Source: Clostridia bacterium
GTDB lineage: Bacteria; Bacillota; Clostridia; TANB77; CAG-508
Reading direction: 5' to 3'
Assembly: GCA_900759475.1 (NCBI GenBank)
Contig: CAAEVK010000004.1
Location: forward strand, 1 to 45,070
Length of the DNA stretch: 45,070 nucleotides
Shown here: positions 8,787 through 17,978 of the stretch, piece by piece
Layout of the letters: every line of letters begins with the position of its first letter
Numbering within the stretch: the stretch's first letter is position 1
Notes under the pieces: model-generated
What the model was told of the DNA's origin: nothing
Databases searched by the model: none
What the model saw: the letters and a program-made list of their open reading frames with translations, nothing else
Made by a program: the position numbers and the translations under genes

Positions 8787-8800
8787 TTTTATTTCCTCTC

Positions 8801-10341
8801 TTATTCCCATTCAATCGTTGCTGGTGGTTTACTTGTTATATCATACACTACTCTATTAACATGCTTTACTTCATTTACAATTCTACCAGATACTTTTTCT
8901 AGTACTTCATATGGAATTCTTGACCATGTTGCTGTCATAAAATCCGTTGTTTTTACACTTCTTAAAGCAATTGTATAGTCATATGTTCTTCCATCTCCCA
9001 TAACCCCTACACTTCTTATATTAGTTAATACTGCAAAATATTGATTTAATTCTCTATCTAATTTGGCCCTTTTTACTTCTTCTCTAAAAATAAAATCTGC
9101 CTCTTGTAAAATATTTAATTTTTCTTTAGTAATATCTCCTATTACTCGAATGGCCAAACCTGGCCCTGGAAAAGGTTGTCTAAAAACTAAATTCTCTGGT
9201 ATTCCTAATTCTAATCCTGTTTTTCTTACTTCATCTTTGAATAAATCTCTTAATGGTTCTATAATTTCCTTAAAGTCTACGTGTTCTGGCAATCCACCAA
9301 CATTATGATGACTTTTAATGGTAGCAGCTTCTCCATGTCCACTTTCAATTACATCTGGATAAATAGTTCCTTGTACTAAATAGTCTACCACTCCGATTTT
9401 CTTTGCTTCTCTTTCAAATACTCTAATAAATTCTTCTCCGATAATTTTTCTTTTTGTTTCTGTGTCTGTTATATTTTTTAATTTATTTAAAAATTCTTCT
9501 TGCGCATTAACACGAATTAAATTAATGTCAAATTGTTTTTTAAAAATTGTTTCAACCTCATCTCCTTCATTTTTACGTAAAAGCCCATGATCAACAAATA
9601 TACAAGTTAAATTTTTTCCAATTGCTTGGTGCAATAAAACTGCTGCTACAGAAGAATCCACTCCTCCTGATAATGCACATAAAGCTTTCTTATCTCCAAT
9701 TTTATTGCGTAAATATTCTATTTGTTCTTTTGCAAATGAGTCCATTTTCCAGTCACCACTGCATTTACAAACATTGTATAAAAAGTTATGAATAATACCG
9801 CGTTCCATTTTCTGTATTGTTTACCTCTGGGTGAAATTGTATACCATAAAAATTTTTTTCTTTATTTTGCATTGCTGCTATTGGACAGTTTCCGTGTTTT
9901 CCCAATTATTTTAAATCCTTTTGGTGTTTCAGAAACAAAATCTGTATGACTCATTAAGCATACATTTTTATTTTTAAATTTTTGAAAAATTGGAGAAGTA
10001 TTATCTATTTGCACTTCGGTTTCTCCATACTCTCTTTTATTAGCTCTTGCAACCTTTCCCCCTAAAACTTTTGTCATTAGTTGCATTCCATAGCATATTC
10101 CCAAAATAGGAATTCCTAATTTAAAAATTGCTTCGTCCACTTTAGGAGAACCATCTTCATATACACTTGCTGGACCACCAGTAAAAATAATTCCTTTTGG
10201 ATTTTTTTCCTTTATTTTTTCTATACTCGTTGTATACGGTATAATTTCTGAATATACATTGCATTCTCTTACACGTCTTGCTATTAATTGATTGTATTGC
10301 CCATAAAAGTCAATAATTAAAATTAGTTCTTTTTCTTTCAC
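8801..10341 (-). CDS. guaA: GMP synthase, read through two CGG +1 shifts
   Basis: Converts XMP to GMP using glutamine. Start is GTG at 10341 with GGAGGAG upstream. The class I glutamine amidotransferase domain has the catalytic cysteine in GICYGMQLM. At codon 150 (ACA CGG AAA) a shift gives T-G-N-C-P-I-A-A-M-Q and then FHPEV, with the catalytic His and Glu. About 31 codons later (ACG CGG TAT) a second shift gives N-G-T-G-I-I-H-N-F-L and continues into the ATP pyrophosphatase domain (ALSGGVDSSVAAVLL P-loop) and the dimerisation domain ending PPATIEWE. With both shifts the protein is 512 aa, as expected. Without them no active enzyme could form from a single frame. Confidence 0.92.
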
Positions 10342-10430
10342 TGTTTTACTCCTCCATTTATTTTTTTCAAAATTATTGTAACATATATTTCCTAAAATCA
10401 CTAGTATATTTTTCAAAAAAACATTTAAAT

Positions 10431-10459
10431 TTGTGTTTTATGTTTATTTATGGTATAAT
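10431..10459 (+). promoter_or_regulatory. Promoter of the gene at 10489
   Basis: TTGTGT, 17-nt spacer, TATAAT (10454-10459), 29 nt before the start codon. Confidence 0.6.
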
Positions 10460-10488
10460 AAAGTTATAAAACTGAAAGGATGGATACT

Positions 10489-10893
10489 ATGCGACAAAAT
10501 TGTTTGGGGTATGCTCTTGGGATTATTAATACTGATAGTATTTCAGAGGTTCATGAACGGACGTTTGAATTGGAGAAACCAGATCCCGTAAAATGTTTCT
10601 TGAAAAAACTGCATGACTTAGGGTTTGTGGCAAAAGAAATTCCTTGTTCTGATTTTCCTCAGCAGAAAAATCAATCTATTATCGCATGTTGGGGGCTTTT
10701 TCCGTATCTTGATAAATGTTTTGGATTTACTTCTTATGTGTACGATTTTCATGTGGCTCGGCGAGAGCCTGATGGAAGTTGGACACACAAGCAAGGTTGG
10801 GATTGTCCTCCTGAGCCAATAACCATTGACTATTTAACTGAAACATATGGTTGTACTCCATATTTCTTTGCCATCCAAAAGAAAGTGCCATAA
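10489..10893 (+). CDS. Foreign-looking protein with Cys/His peptidase-like motifs
   Basis: 134 aa from the ATG at 10489; AAGGA is 9 nt upstream, whereas the ATG at 10480 has no room for a ribosome binding site. Two blocks stand out: NCLGYALG at the N-terminus and DFHVARREPDGSWTHKQGW at about 84-102. Similar Cys-plus-His arrangements occur in uncharacterised phage and bacterial proteins thought to be NlpC- or CHAP-like, but I do not recognise a named family. Codon use differs from its neighbours (GGG, CCC, CGA, CGG, many TTG). It is the only gene in the window with in-frame CGG codons and no shift: GAA CGG ACG and GCT CGG CGA. This points to recent transfer. Confidence 0.6.
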   Translation: MRQNCLGYALGIINTDSISEVHERTFELEKPDPVKCFLKKLHDLGFVAKEIPCSDFPQQKNQSIIACWGLFPYLDKCFGFTSYVYDFHVARREPDGSWTHKQGWDCPPEPITIDYLTETYGCTPYFFAIQKKVP

Positions 10894-10910
10894 TGGTGCT
10901 TTCTTTTTTT
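10881..10910 (+). terminator. Terminator after the foreign gene
   Basis: GAAAGTGCC / GGTGCTTTC, 9-bp stem including two G-U pairs, 5-nt loop holding the stop codon, followed by seven T. Confidence 0.75.
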
Positions 10911-11403
10911 ACCATTTTCTTACTCCTTCTATGTGAATTAATCGTATTTTCTTATACTGATATGAAGCTATACTTCTTCCGTAGGAATCAAACGTGTGAG
11001 TCGCTACCAGAATATTTTCTGGTATTTGCCCTAATATATCTACAATATACAAACTATGTCCAAATTTTTCCCCATCAAAACTAATTTGTGCAATATCTCC
11101 TTTAGTAATTTCTAAAATATTTACATCTTTTCCATATGGTCCAACACTTTTATTATGAATTAAAAACTGGTAAAAAAATTCAACTCCACTCCAAGATGAA
11201 GATTTATCATTTCCAGAACGATAATACCATCCATTTAGCTTATTATAATTCATTATTTCTGTTCCCGCATATAAACATTGTGACACAAAACTTGTGCAGT
11301 CTCCTCCTACGCTATCGAAATTATAATAAGTTGGATTTCTACTATATGCCCATTTTTTAGCATATTCAATCCCTCTTTCTCGGTTATATAGTTTTTCTTT
11401 CAT
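10909..11403 (-). CDS. Putative amidase-domain protein (Amidase_6 type)
   Basis: 164 aa, no signal peptide. It resembles the putative amidase domain family (PF12671 type), papain-like proteins found in Firmicutes. The N-terminal block YNRERGIEYAKKWAYSRNPTY is typical, followed by the catalytic-cysteine block GDCTSFVSQCLYAG at about 34-47 and a later histidine in FGHSLYIVDI at about 113-122. The absence of an export signal leaves its target open. The ribosome binding site (GGAGG) is locked in a long leader hairpin (11407-11450). It reads an AAC CGA codon as arginine, so CGA is a normal codon here. Confidence 0.75.
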   Translation of the reverse strand: MKEKLYNRERGIEYAKKWAYSRNPTYYNFDSVGGDCTSFVSQCLYAGTEIMNYNKLNGWYYRSGNDKSSSWSGVEFFYQFLIHNKSVGPYGKDVNILEITKGDIAQISFDGEKFGHSLYIVDILGQIPENILVATHTFDSYGRSIASYQYKKIRLIHIEGVRKW

Positions 11404-11406
11404 AAA

Positions 11407-11450
11407 AACACCTCCATTGTAGTTTATTATTTTTCTACAATAAAGGTGTT
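11407..11450 (-). promoter_or_regulatory. 16-bp hairpin overlapping the RBS of the amidase gene
   Basis: On the minus strand AACACCTTTATTGTAG pairs with CTACAATGGAGGTGTT (two G-U pairs) over a 12-nt loop. The 3' arm contains the GGAGG of the amidase gene and is followed by TTTTT. It may act as a terminator for the upstream glycosyltransferase, as a lock on amidase translation, or both. Confidence 0.65.
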
Positions 11451-11500
11451 TTCTCTTGAAATTAAATTATTATTGTTACAAAGTAATACCCTGTTATTTT

Positions 11501-12589
11501 TTAATATTCGTTATCATATTGTGATATTTTTTGATACATTATTGCATCAGGTCTTGACATGTTTTCTCTTACCTCTTTTGGTATATAGCTTCTAATATCT
11601 GCTATAATTTTACAGTAGTTAATGGCTTCTTTGTAATCTTGTTCTAAGATTTTTTCAATAATCATTTGTTGTGCTTTTTGTGCTGCTGGAACTTTTAAGG
11701 TAACACTTAATTCATAAAACCAATGCATTTTCTGTAATACTTCTTCTCTTTCTGCATCAGCCATTAAAGTAGAATCAATAAACTTATACAACATATAAGA
11801 CATATTTTTAGCATACATATATCGATAAAATCGAATTTGATTATGTGCTTTAAAGTTTTCATAAATTGCTCTATATGCCTTATTAATTCTATTAAAATAG
11901 TCTGCTGAACAGTAAAATGATACTGATTTTTCTCCACTCATATTTCTTTGTCTGTAACAATACATAACATCTTTTATGTAATATACCTTTTTTGCTTCCA
12001 TAAAACATGAAGTTACAAAATAAGCATCTTCTGCCGGCACTTTTTCTAAAAATTTAATATTGTGTTGTTGTACGAAACTTTTTTTGAAAATTTTATTACA
12101 AGCAGAGCCATTTAATACAAAAAATGATTTTGTGTAGTCTTTAATATCTAATTGAAAATCTGTATATTTTTCTATGTTAAAAATTGGATTTGGCCAAATA
12201 GTCCCATCTTCATCTGTATTAATATAATTTCCAATAATAAAATCTGCCTTTTTAGAAGTAATTGCATTATACATCGTTTGACAAGCTGTATTGGGTAAAA
12301 AGTCATCTGCATCTGCAAACATTAAGTATTCCCCATGTGCTAATTCCATTCCCTTATTTCTTGCTGTACCTGCAATTTTATTGTTTTGTGGTAATTTTAC
12401 AGATATAAAATTATTGTATTTGGCAGTATATTCGTCCATAATTTCTCTGGAATTATCTGTTGATAAATCATCCACCATAATAACTTCTATTTCTTGAAAA
12501 CTCATGGTTTGATGAATAATTGATTCTAATAAATCTCTTAAATATTTTCCAGCATTATATACTGGTATAATTAATGTTATTTTATACAT
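11501..12589 (-). CDS. Family 2 glycosyltransferase
   Basis: 362 aa. GT-A fold with ITLIIPVYNAGKYLRDLLESI at the N-terminus, the nucleotide-binding VDDLSTDNS at about 40-48, and the D-x-D-type metal site FADADDFLP at about 91-99. The acidic ENAED-like step is E-K-V-P-A-E-D-A-Y-F at about 180. Residues beyond 230 form a helical tail of unknown role. No membrane segment, so it is probably a peripheral enzyme acting on the cytoplasmic face in polysaccharide or glycolipid synthesis. Sugar donor and acceptor unknown. It has a GGGGG-type ribosome binding site and no CGG. Confidence 0.88.
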   Translation of the reverse strand: MYKITLIIPVYNAGKYLRDLLESIIHQTMSFQEIEVIMVDDLSTDNSREIMDEYTAKYNNFISVKLPQNNKIAGTARNKGMELAHGEYLMFADADDFLPNTACQTMYNAITSKKADFIIGNYINTDEDGTIWPNPIFNIEKYTDFQLDIKDYTKSFFVLNGSACNKIFKKSFVQQHNIKFLEKVPAEDAYFVTSCFMEAKKVYYIKDVMYCYRQRNMSGEKSVSFYCSADYFNRINKAYRAIYENFKAHNQIRFYRYMYAKNMSYMLYKFIDSTLMADAEREEVLQKMHWFYELSVTLKVPAAQKAQQMIIEKILEQDYKEAINYCKIIADIRSYIPKEVRENMSRPDAIMYQKISQYDNEY

Positions 12590-12697
12590 AAATAGCCCCC
12601 ATTTTTCTATACACTATCACTTATTATACTACTCATTTGAAATATTTGTCAAATTTAAATTTTCTATATTAAATACAAACAAGAGCTATAAGAAGTT

Positions 12698-13279
12698 TCA
12701 TAACATTTTATTAATTAATTTTATAATTTTATTTTCTTGGTAAAATTCTCTTTTAGGGATTGTATCTGGAACATATTTTTCTTCTTGATATTGTTCTAAA
12801 TAAATAACAAAATCCTCTTTTTTCCATTTTGCATTTCTTGTAATTAGAGCTTTTGGATAATTAAGTTTTTTTAATTTTATAAAACATTCTTCATCAAATC
12901 CATCTCTATCTGTACATATGATAAATAGCTTATTCCAAAGAATTCTCTTTTTTCTTTCTTCCCATTTTGTTTTTGCATCTTCTATAGTTTTATAATGTAA
13001 AAATATTATTTTTATATCATCTAAATATCCTATAATTTTATCTTCTATTTTTGTTACTTTAATTGGTAGGTTTATATAATATTTTAGTTTTTCTACAAAT
13101 TTTATAAAATCCTTTGCTTCAAAGTACAAATTAATAGTAGGAGATAAAAACTGCATTTCCATATCGTGATAAATAACACCTCCTATGCATTGTTGAGATA
13201 TTAAACTTATTGGTTTATTTTTAAATTCTTTTTTTGCTTTTTCTATTATTCTATTATTCTTTTCTTCTAAATCAGACAT
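12698..13279 (-). CDS. DUF1919 family protein, polysaccharide-associated
   Basis: 193 aa. The block PISLISQQCIGGVIYHDMEMQFLSPTINL at about 23-51 is the hallmark of DUF1919 proteins, which are found in exopolysaccharide and capsule gene clusters. A second conserved region (WEERKKRILWNKLFIICTDRDGF, about 106-128) follows. The biochemical activity is unknown; a sugar transferase role has been supposed from context only. It is divergent from the glycosyltransferase at 13394. Confidence 0.75.
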   Translation of the reverse strand: MSDLEEKNNRIIEKAKKEFKNKPISLISQQCIGGVIYHDMEMQFLSPTINLYFEAKDFIKFVEKLKYYINLPIKVTKIEDKIIGYLDDIKIIFLHYKTIEDAKTKWEERKKRILWNKLFIICTDRDGFDEECFIKLKKLNYPKALITRNAKWKKEDFVIYLEQYQEEKYVPDTIPKREFYQENKIIKLINKML

Positions 13280-13329
13280 TTTTTTGCTCTCCTATGCCTT
13301 TTGTTTGCATAATATTATATCACACACCG

Positions 13330-13358
13330 TTGTTTTTGCCAATATTTTGTGTTATAAT
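13330..13358 (+). promoter_or_regulatory. Promoter of the second glycosyltransferase
   Basis: TTGTTT, 17-nt spacer, TATAAT (13353-13358), 35 nt before the start codon. Confidence 0.6.
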
Positions 13359-13393
13359 ATGGATAAATTTATGGAATAAATAAGGAGAATATT

Positions 13394-14395
13394 ATGGAAA
13401 ATAAACCTTTAATATCTGTTGTTGTACCAATTTATCAAGTTGAAAAGTATTTACCTACTTGTATTAATAGTATTTTAAACCAAACTTATTCTAACTTAGA
13501 AATTATTTTAGTTGATGATGGCTCTCCTGATAATTGTCCTGCTATTTGTGATGAATTTGCTTTAAAAGACTCTAGAATTAAAGTTATTCATCAAAAAAAT
13601 TGTGGCTTATCTAGTGCTAGAAATACTGGTATAGAAATAGCCCAAGGAGAATATATTGGTTTTATTGATTCAGATGACTTTATTGCACCCAATTTTTATG
13701 AATACTTGCTAAATAATGCGCTTACACATCACGCTGATATTTCGGAATGCGGTTTTATAAAAGTTGCAGAAGATAATATGAATTCTTTTACTTTCCCTCC
13801 TATTGATAATGCGATAGTTTCTGTAACAAACAACATTGGTGCTCTTGAAAGATTATTTTCAGAAGATTTTAATACTTATGTAAATACTGTTGTCGTTTGG
13901 AATAAGTTATATAAAAGATCTTTATTTCAATCAATTCGATATCCTCTTAATAAAATTAGTGAAGATGAGTTTACCACTTACAAACTTTTATATGGAGTTC
14001 ATCAATTTGTAACCAGTTCTGCCTTATTACACGCTTATGTTCAAAGGGCTTCTAGTATTATGGGGAAAACTTTTTCTAGCAAGCGTTTTGATCTTTTTGA
14101 TGCTTATGAAGAAGCAATTAGTTTCTTTGACAAGTTTTCCTTGTTTGATATTGAATTAAAGTGTATGGGAAGATATTTAGAAACAATTATAGAATTTATA
14201 GAAAAAGCTTACAAAGTATCATCAAGTGAAACTACTTATATGCTTAAAATATTGGAAACAAAATATAATCTTTTGTATCCTAGAATTAAAAACTTTATAA
14301 AATTGCATCCTGAATTTAATGATAAAAATTTATATTTTTCTAATCTCTCTTATCAGTATGAAAATTTAATGCATACAAGTTCTTACAATAAATAA
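13394..14395 (+). CDS. Family 2 glycosyltransferase
   Basis: 333 aa, GT-A fold. ISVVVPIYQVEKYLPTCINSILNQTYSNLEIILVDDGSPDNCP at the N-terminus holds the nucleotide-binding site, GLSSARNTGIEIAQGEYIGFIDSDDFI at about 74-100 carries the S-D-D metal site, and KISEDEFTTYKLLY at about 190 the conserved E-D. It resembles EpsJ- or WfgS-like enzymes that extend surface polysaccharides. AAGGAG precedes the ATG. The gene is on the plus strand among leftward polysaccharide genes and ends in a shared terminator. Confidence 0.88.
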   Translation: MENKPLISVVVPIYQVEKYLPTCINSILNQTYSNLEIILVDDGSPDNCPAICDEFALKDSRIKVIHQKNCGLSSARNTGIEIAQGEYIGFIDSDDFIAPNFYEYLLNNALTHHADISECGFIKVAEDNMNSFTFPPIDNAIVSVTNNIGALERLFSEDFNTYVNTVVVWNKLYKRSLFQSIRYPLNKISEDEFTTYKLLYGVHQFVTSSALLHAYVQRASSIMGKTFSSKRFDLFDAYEEAISFFDKFSLFDIELKCMGRYLETIIEFIEKAYKVSSSETTYMLKILETKYNLLYPRIKNFIKLHPEFNDKNLYFSNLSYQYENLMHTSSYNK

Positions 14396-14443
14396 GAATA
14401 ATGATATTTCCTATATTCTTTTTCATTGCTAACATGCAAGTTA

Positions 14444-14486
14444 TCTAATAAAAAAGTGTTTTTAATAAAAACACTTTTTTATTAGA
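14444..14486. terminator. Bidirectional terminator between convergent glycosyltransferase genes
   Basis: A perfect 20-bp stem with a 3-nt loop (core AAAAAGTGTTTTT). The stop codon of the leftward gene lies in it. Confidence 0.85.
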
Positions 14487-15664
14487 TTCCATATTTCATT
14501 TACTTTTAAATATTCTTCATAATGCTTTTCTACATTTGAACTATATTCTTTTAAGTCTTGTAATAAGCAATCAAAATTCAAATTTTCATATGCTTTATTC
14601 ATTTTTGGAATACTAATCTGTAGTTTTTCTTGCATTTCTTCCATTTTTTCAGTATATTTATTTCTTTCTAAAATATAAATTAATAGTGGTTTATACTTTA
14701 CCCAGCCTCTTGATGCTTCTAAAAATCTTTTTTCTATTTCATTATCAAAACTAACCTCTTGCAAACATTTTGGATAATTTTCTTCCATTATTTCTGTATA
14801 TTGTAAAAATCCATCATGAAAATGATATATAGGAACATTGATAATTTTTGAATTTTTTAACCATGTTGAAAAGAATGCATCCTCTCCTCTTGCAAACGGA
14901 GGATTATAAAAAGCGGGTATTCTAGATAATTTAGTTAGGTTCAAGCATATTCCAGAACCTAAAAGCCAGTTTTCAGTACCTACATTTTTTATTGTTTTTG
15001 CTTCTTTTATTTGTTTTGCATATGTTATCCCTTTATCCGTATACATTTGCTTTTTTATGTATTCCCATGACACAGCTTCATTACTTACTGCTTCTATATA
15101 AGTTTTAAAATCTTCCTCTTTTATCTTTTTTCCTAATTCTACATATGGAATTGGAGACATATATCCACATCGATTTCCAACAGTAATATCACAATTATCA
15201 ATGTATTTCAAATGCTCTAATAAATTGTTTTGTTCTATCCATTCTAATTCATCTTTTCTTTTCATACATGCAACAGGATACTCGTCATCATCCCAAAATA
15301 ACAAATAATCAATTTTATCTTTTAACGAATAATATAAAATTGTATTTCTTGCTCTTCCATATCCATTTCCAATAAATAAATCCGTTTCCTCTGCATTTAA
15401 ATGGTATTGCTGTTCTAACTCTTTTTTTGTATATTGAATGTCTTCCGTTGAAATATATTTTATACTAACATTTTCATTTTCTACATTTTTATCAATATGA
15501 TAAAAATCTTCCTTTTTACAATTTTTGTATTTTAAGTCATATAATATATAAAATATAATTTTATCGTTTTGGCTTTTTAGCTGTCTCATTAGTTTTTTAT
15601 AATAGTTATTAATAATATTACATACATTAGGTCTGCCAGTTATAAATCCTATTCCTATATTCAT
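14462..15664 (-). CDS. GT-A-like glycosyltransferase, unknown family
   Basis: 400 aa. I do not recognise an exact family, but the layout is that of a GT-A enzyme: an N-terminal ITGRPNVCNIINNYYKKL start, GRARNTILYYSLKDKIDYLLFWDDDEYPV at about 102-130 with a D-D-D metal site, and GSGICLNLTKLSRIPAFYNPPFARGEDAFFSTWL at about 237-270 with the G-E-D catalytic-type block. The C-terminal 100 residues are helical and charged. The neighbouring pyruvyl transferase gene starts 14 nt upstream, so the two are probably cotranscribed and act on the same polymer. Confidence 0.65.
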   Translation of the reverse strand: MNIGIGFITGRPNVCNIINNYYKKLMRQLKSQNDKIIFYILYDLKYKNCKKEDFYHIDKNVENENVSIKYISTEDIQYTKKELEQQYHLNAEETDLFIGNGYGRARNTILYYSLKDKIDYLLFWDDDEYPVACMKRKDELEWIEQNNLLEHLKYIDNCDITVGNRCGYMSPIPYVELGKKIKEEDFKTYIEAVSNEAVSWEYIKKQMYTDKGITYAKQIKEAKTIKNVGTENWLLGSGICLNLTKLSRIPAFYNPPFARGEDAFFSTWLKNSKIINVPIYHFHDGFLQYTEIMEENYPKCLQEVSFDNEIEKRFLEASRGWVKYKPLLIYILERNKYTEKMEEMQEKLQISIPKMNKAYENLNFDCLLQDLKEYSSNVEKHYEEYLKVNEIWNLIKKCFY

Positions 15665-15678
15665 ATTTTTTCTCCATT

Positions 15679-16638
15679 CTAAATTTTATTATTTATTAAA
15701 TCGATTATTTGTTGAAAATTCTCTTTTATCAATTTATTGTCATATTTACATTTCCCTAGTTTTAATAATGTTTTTATCTCTTCATCAATTTTATTGATAT
15801 TTTTTATATACTTTATATATTCTAAATTTTCTAACCATTTAGCAGTTTGTTCTACTTTATGATTGTAATTTCCTAACACAATACATGGTGTAGAAGTAAT
15901 TGCTGCAAATATCATTCCATGCAATCTGTCTGTTATAACCAATTTTGCTTTTCTAAATTCGTCAAGTGTTTCTTCTAGAATTCGTTCTCGGTCTATTTGT
16001 AAAATTTTCATATTTCTTGTTGTATCTGTATATTTTATACTATTAGTATAAGATTTTGCAATATTCTCTATACAATTTTTTTCTTGTTCTATTATTTTTC
16101 TTTCAATATCATTTCTTAATACAATTAATATTCCCTCTCTTTTCGTCATATCCTCTTTTGTTTTATTTAAATACATTACAATATCTGGTGCTAATAAAAC
16201 TCTATTATTTTTAAAAGCCTCTTTCATAATCTCATATGATTTTTCATCTCTTGCTATTATATTTAAGTCTTTATGAGCATTATATATTTTTTTTGTCATT
16301 TCAAATTCTTTTCTACCATTTTCATCATCTTTAAAATAAATTGTTTGAGGAAAGATAATAATTCTATTATTTGGAAATCTAGCTATTATCTTTCTTCTAG
16401 CATGTTCAATAATAGGATATTGACACCCAATATTTCCCCCACCATGAAACATTATAATATCTTGTTCTTTTATAATTCCTATTAACTTTTTGGAACATTT
16501 TTCCATTGTTTCTTCTGGTACATAATGAATCTGAAAATTCTTAATATTATCTTCTAAAAACTTTTTTTCACTATATGCAATGGCTGCATCTCCAATGTTA
16601 TTGTGATGAGGTATTCCCATAAGTATTATTTTATTCAT
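15679..16638 (-). CDS. Polysaccharide pyruvyl transferase family protein
   Basis: 319 aa, CsaB/PssM type (PF04230). The N-terminal GIPHHNNIGDAAIAYS, the middle IMFHGGGNIGCQYP at about 79-92 and the C-terminal VITDRLHGMIFAAITSTPCIVLGNYNHKVEQTAKWL at about 233-268 are the family's conserved blocks. Members transfer pyruvate as a ketal to sugars of cell-wall or capsule polymers, though some relatives are glycosyltransferase-like. It is the first gene of a two-gene leftward unit with the GT-A-like enzyme. Confidence 0.88.
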   Translation of the reverse strand: MNKIILMGIPHHNNIGDAAIAYSEKKFLEDNIKNFQIHYVPEETMEKCSKKLIGIIKEQDIIMFHGGGNIGCQYPIIEHARRKIIARFPNNRIIIFPQTIYFKDDENGRKEFEMTKKIYNAHKDLNIIARDEKSYEIMKEAFKNNRVLLAPDIVMYLNKTKEDMTKREGILIVLRNDIERKIIEQEKNCIENIAKSYTNSIKYTDTTRNMKILQIDRERILEETLDEFRKAKLVITDRLHGMIFAAITSTPCIVLGNYNHKVEQTAKWLENLEYIKYIKNINKIDEEIKTLLKLGKCKYDNKLIKENFQQIIDLINNKI

Positions 16639-16717
16639 AACTTCCCCCTATATCTTACAATATTTGCACTAAAAATTTATTTCTGAATAAGATAAATTTC
16701 TCAACTATAAATAAAAT

Positions 16718-17745
16718 TTATATAACATGGTACTCACAAGTTCTAATTAATCGATTCATAATTGCTAATCCCAAACCTTCTGCTTTTATTCCCTCAATTA
16801 AAATTAAATCTGCTTTTTGTTTATCTGCTTTTCTTAAACTTGTAAATAAGTTTTTCGAAATTTCTTCTAGGCTTGTCCTTTTTCCTAAAGAAATAAAGCA
16901 TTCTGTATGAATGGCTCTTTGGTGTTCTTGAAAACCGATTACTACTGTGTTCTGTTTTGTAACTATTTTATTTATTTTTTGAATTTGTTCTTGTTCTTCA
17001 CCGCAAAACTAAAATACATTTTGTTTCTGGTGCATAATGGCGGTATTTCATCCCTGGACATTCTACTTTTTGGCTATTTTTTACTTTTTCCATTACTCTA
17101 GAACTTATTTGTCCTATTCCTACTGCTCCTAGAATATCTTCTAATGTTACCTTACCTGGTCTTAAAATTGTAGGAATTCCATTTATGACTTTGACTACTG
17201 TAGATTCCAGTCCAACATCTGACTCTCCAGCATCAATGATGGCGGAGACTTTACCGCTAAATTCTCCATAAATATCTGCTATTTTTGTTCCGCTTGGCTT
17301 TCCAGATAAATTAGCACTTGGTGCTGCAATTGGAACATTTGCTAGTTGAATCAAATCATGTGCTACTTTATGTGCTGGCATTCTTATTCCTACCGTATCT
17401 AATCCAGCACTGACTATATTGGGTATTATTTCTTTTTTTCTTAAAATAAGCGTAAAAGGACCTGGCATAAAACTATAAATTAATTTTTCTTCTATTTCAT
17501 TTTCAATATATGCAATTTCTTGTATTTGTTTAATTTGTGCAATATGTACAATAAGAGGATTGTCACCGTGCTCTTCCTTTAGCTATAAAAATATTTTTTA
17601 CAGCATCTTTATTAAAAGCATCTGCCCCAATACCATAAACTGTTTCTGTTGGAAATATAATTAATTCTCCTTGTTTAATTTTACTGGCACATTGCTCTAA
17701 TTCTTTTTGATTTATTCCTTCTTGAAAATTATAATATTTGGTCAT
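16718..17745 (-). CDS. sua5: Threonylcarbamoyl-AMP synthase, read through two CGG +1 shifts
   Basis: Makes threonylcarbamoyl-AMP for the t6A37 modification of ANN-decoding tRNAs. The YrdC-like domain has IKQGELIIFPTETVYGIGADA at about 26-46. At codon 60 the zero frame reads GCA CGG TGA, an immediate stop; dropping the C gives K-G-R-A-G-D-N-P-L-I-V-H, the conserved KGRPxxNPL block, then MPGPFTLIL and APSANLSGKPSGT. At codon 248 it reads TTG CGG TGA, again an immediate stop. Dropping the C opens 94 further codons that form the C-terminal Sua5 domain (GEEQEQIQKI...LIEGIKAEGLGLAIMNRL) to a stop at 16718. The total of 341 aa fits the two-domain Sua5 class. A possible attenuator lies upstream (17770-17844). 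Confidence 0.9.
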
Positions 17746-17769
17746 TTTTATTTCCTCTTTACATAAAGC

Positions 17770-17844
17770 AAACAGTTTTTGTTGTTATGTAAATACTAAT
17801 ACATATTAAAAACTGTTTATAGTCTTTATTATACTATAAACAGT
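17770..17844 (-). promoter_or_regulatory. Three-arm attenuator-like leader upstream of sua5
   Basis: On the minus strand, ACTGTTTATAGT (17844-17833) pairs perfectly with ACTATAAACAGT (17823-17812), and TTTTT follows, a terminator layout. The second arm can instead pair with a third one (AAAAACTGTTT at 17780-17770) closer to the start codon. The two structures exclude each other. Confidence 0.55.
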
Positions 17845-17978
17845 CCTATTTGTCAATTATTGTCGTAATTTAAAAATACATTTCTTATTTTCTCTTTTTT
17901 TCTTTGTTTTTCTTTATTTTTTTGTGCATTTTTCTTTTGTATAACTTTACATTTTGTATTTGCTAAAGCATGCTTTAT

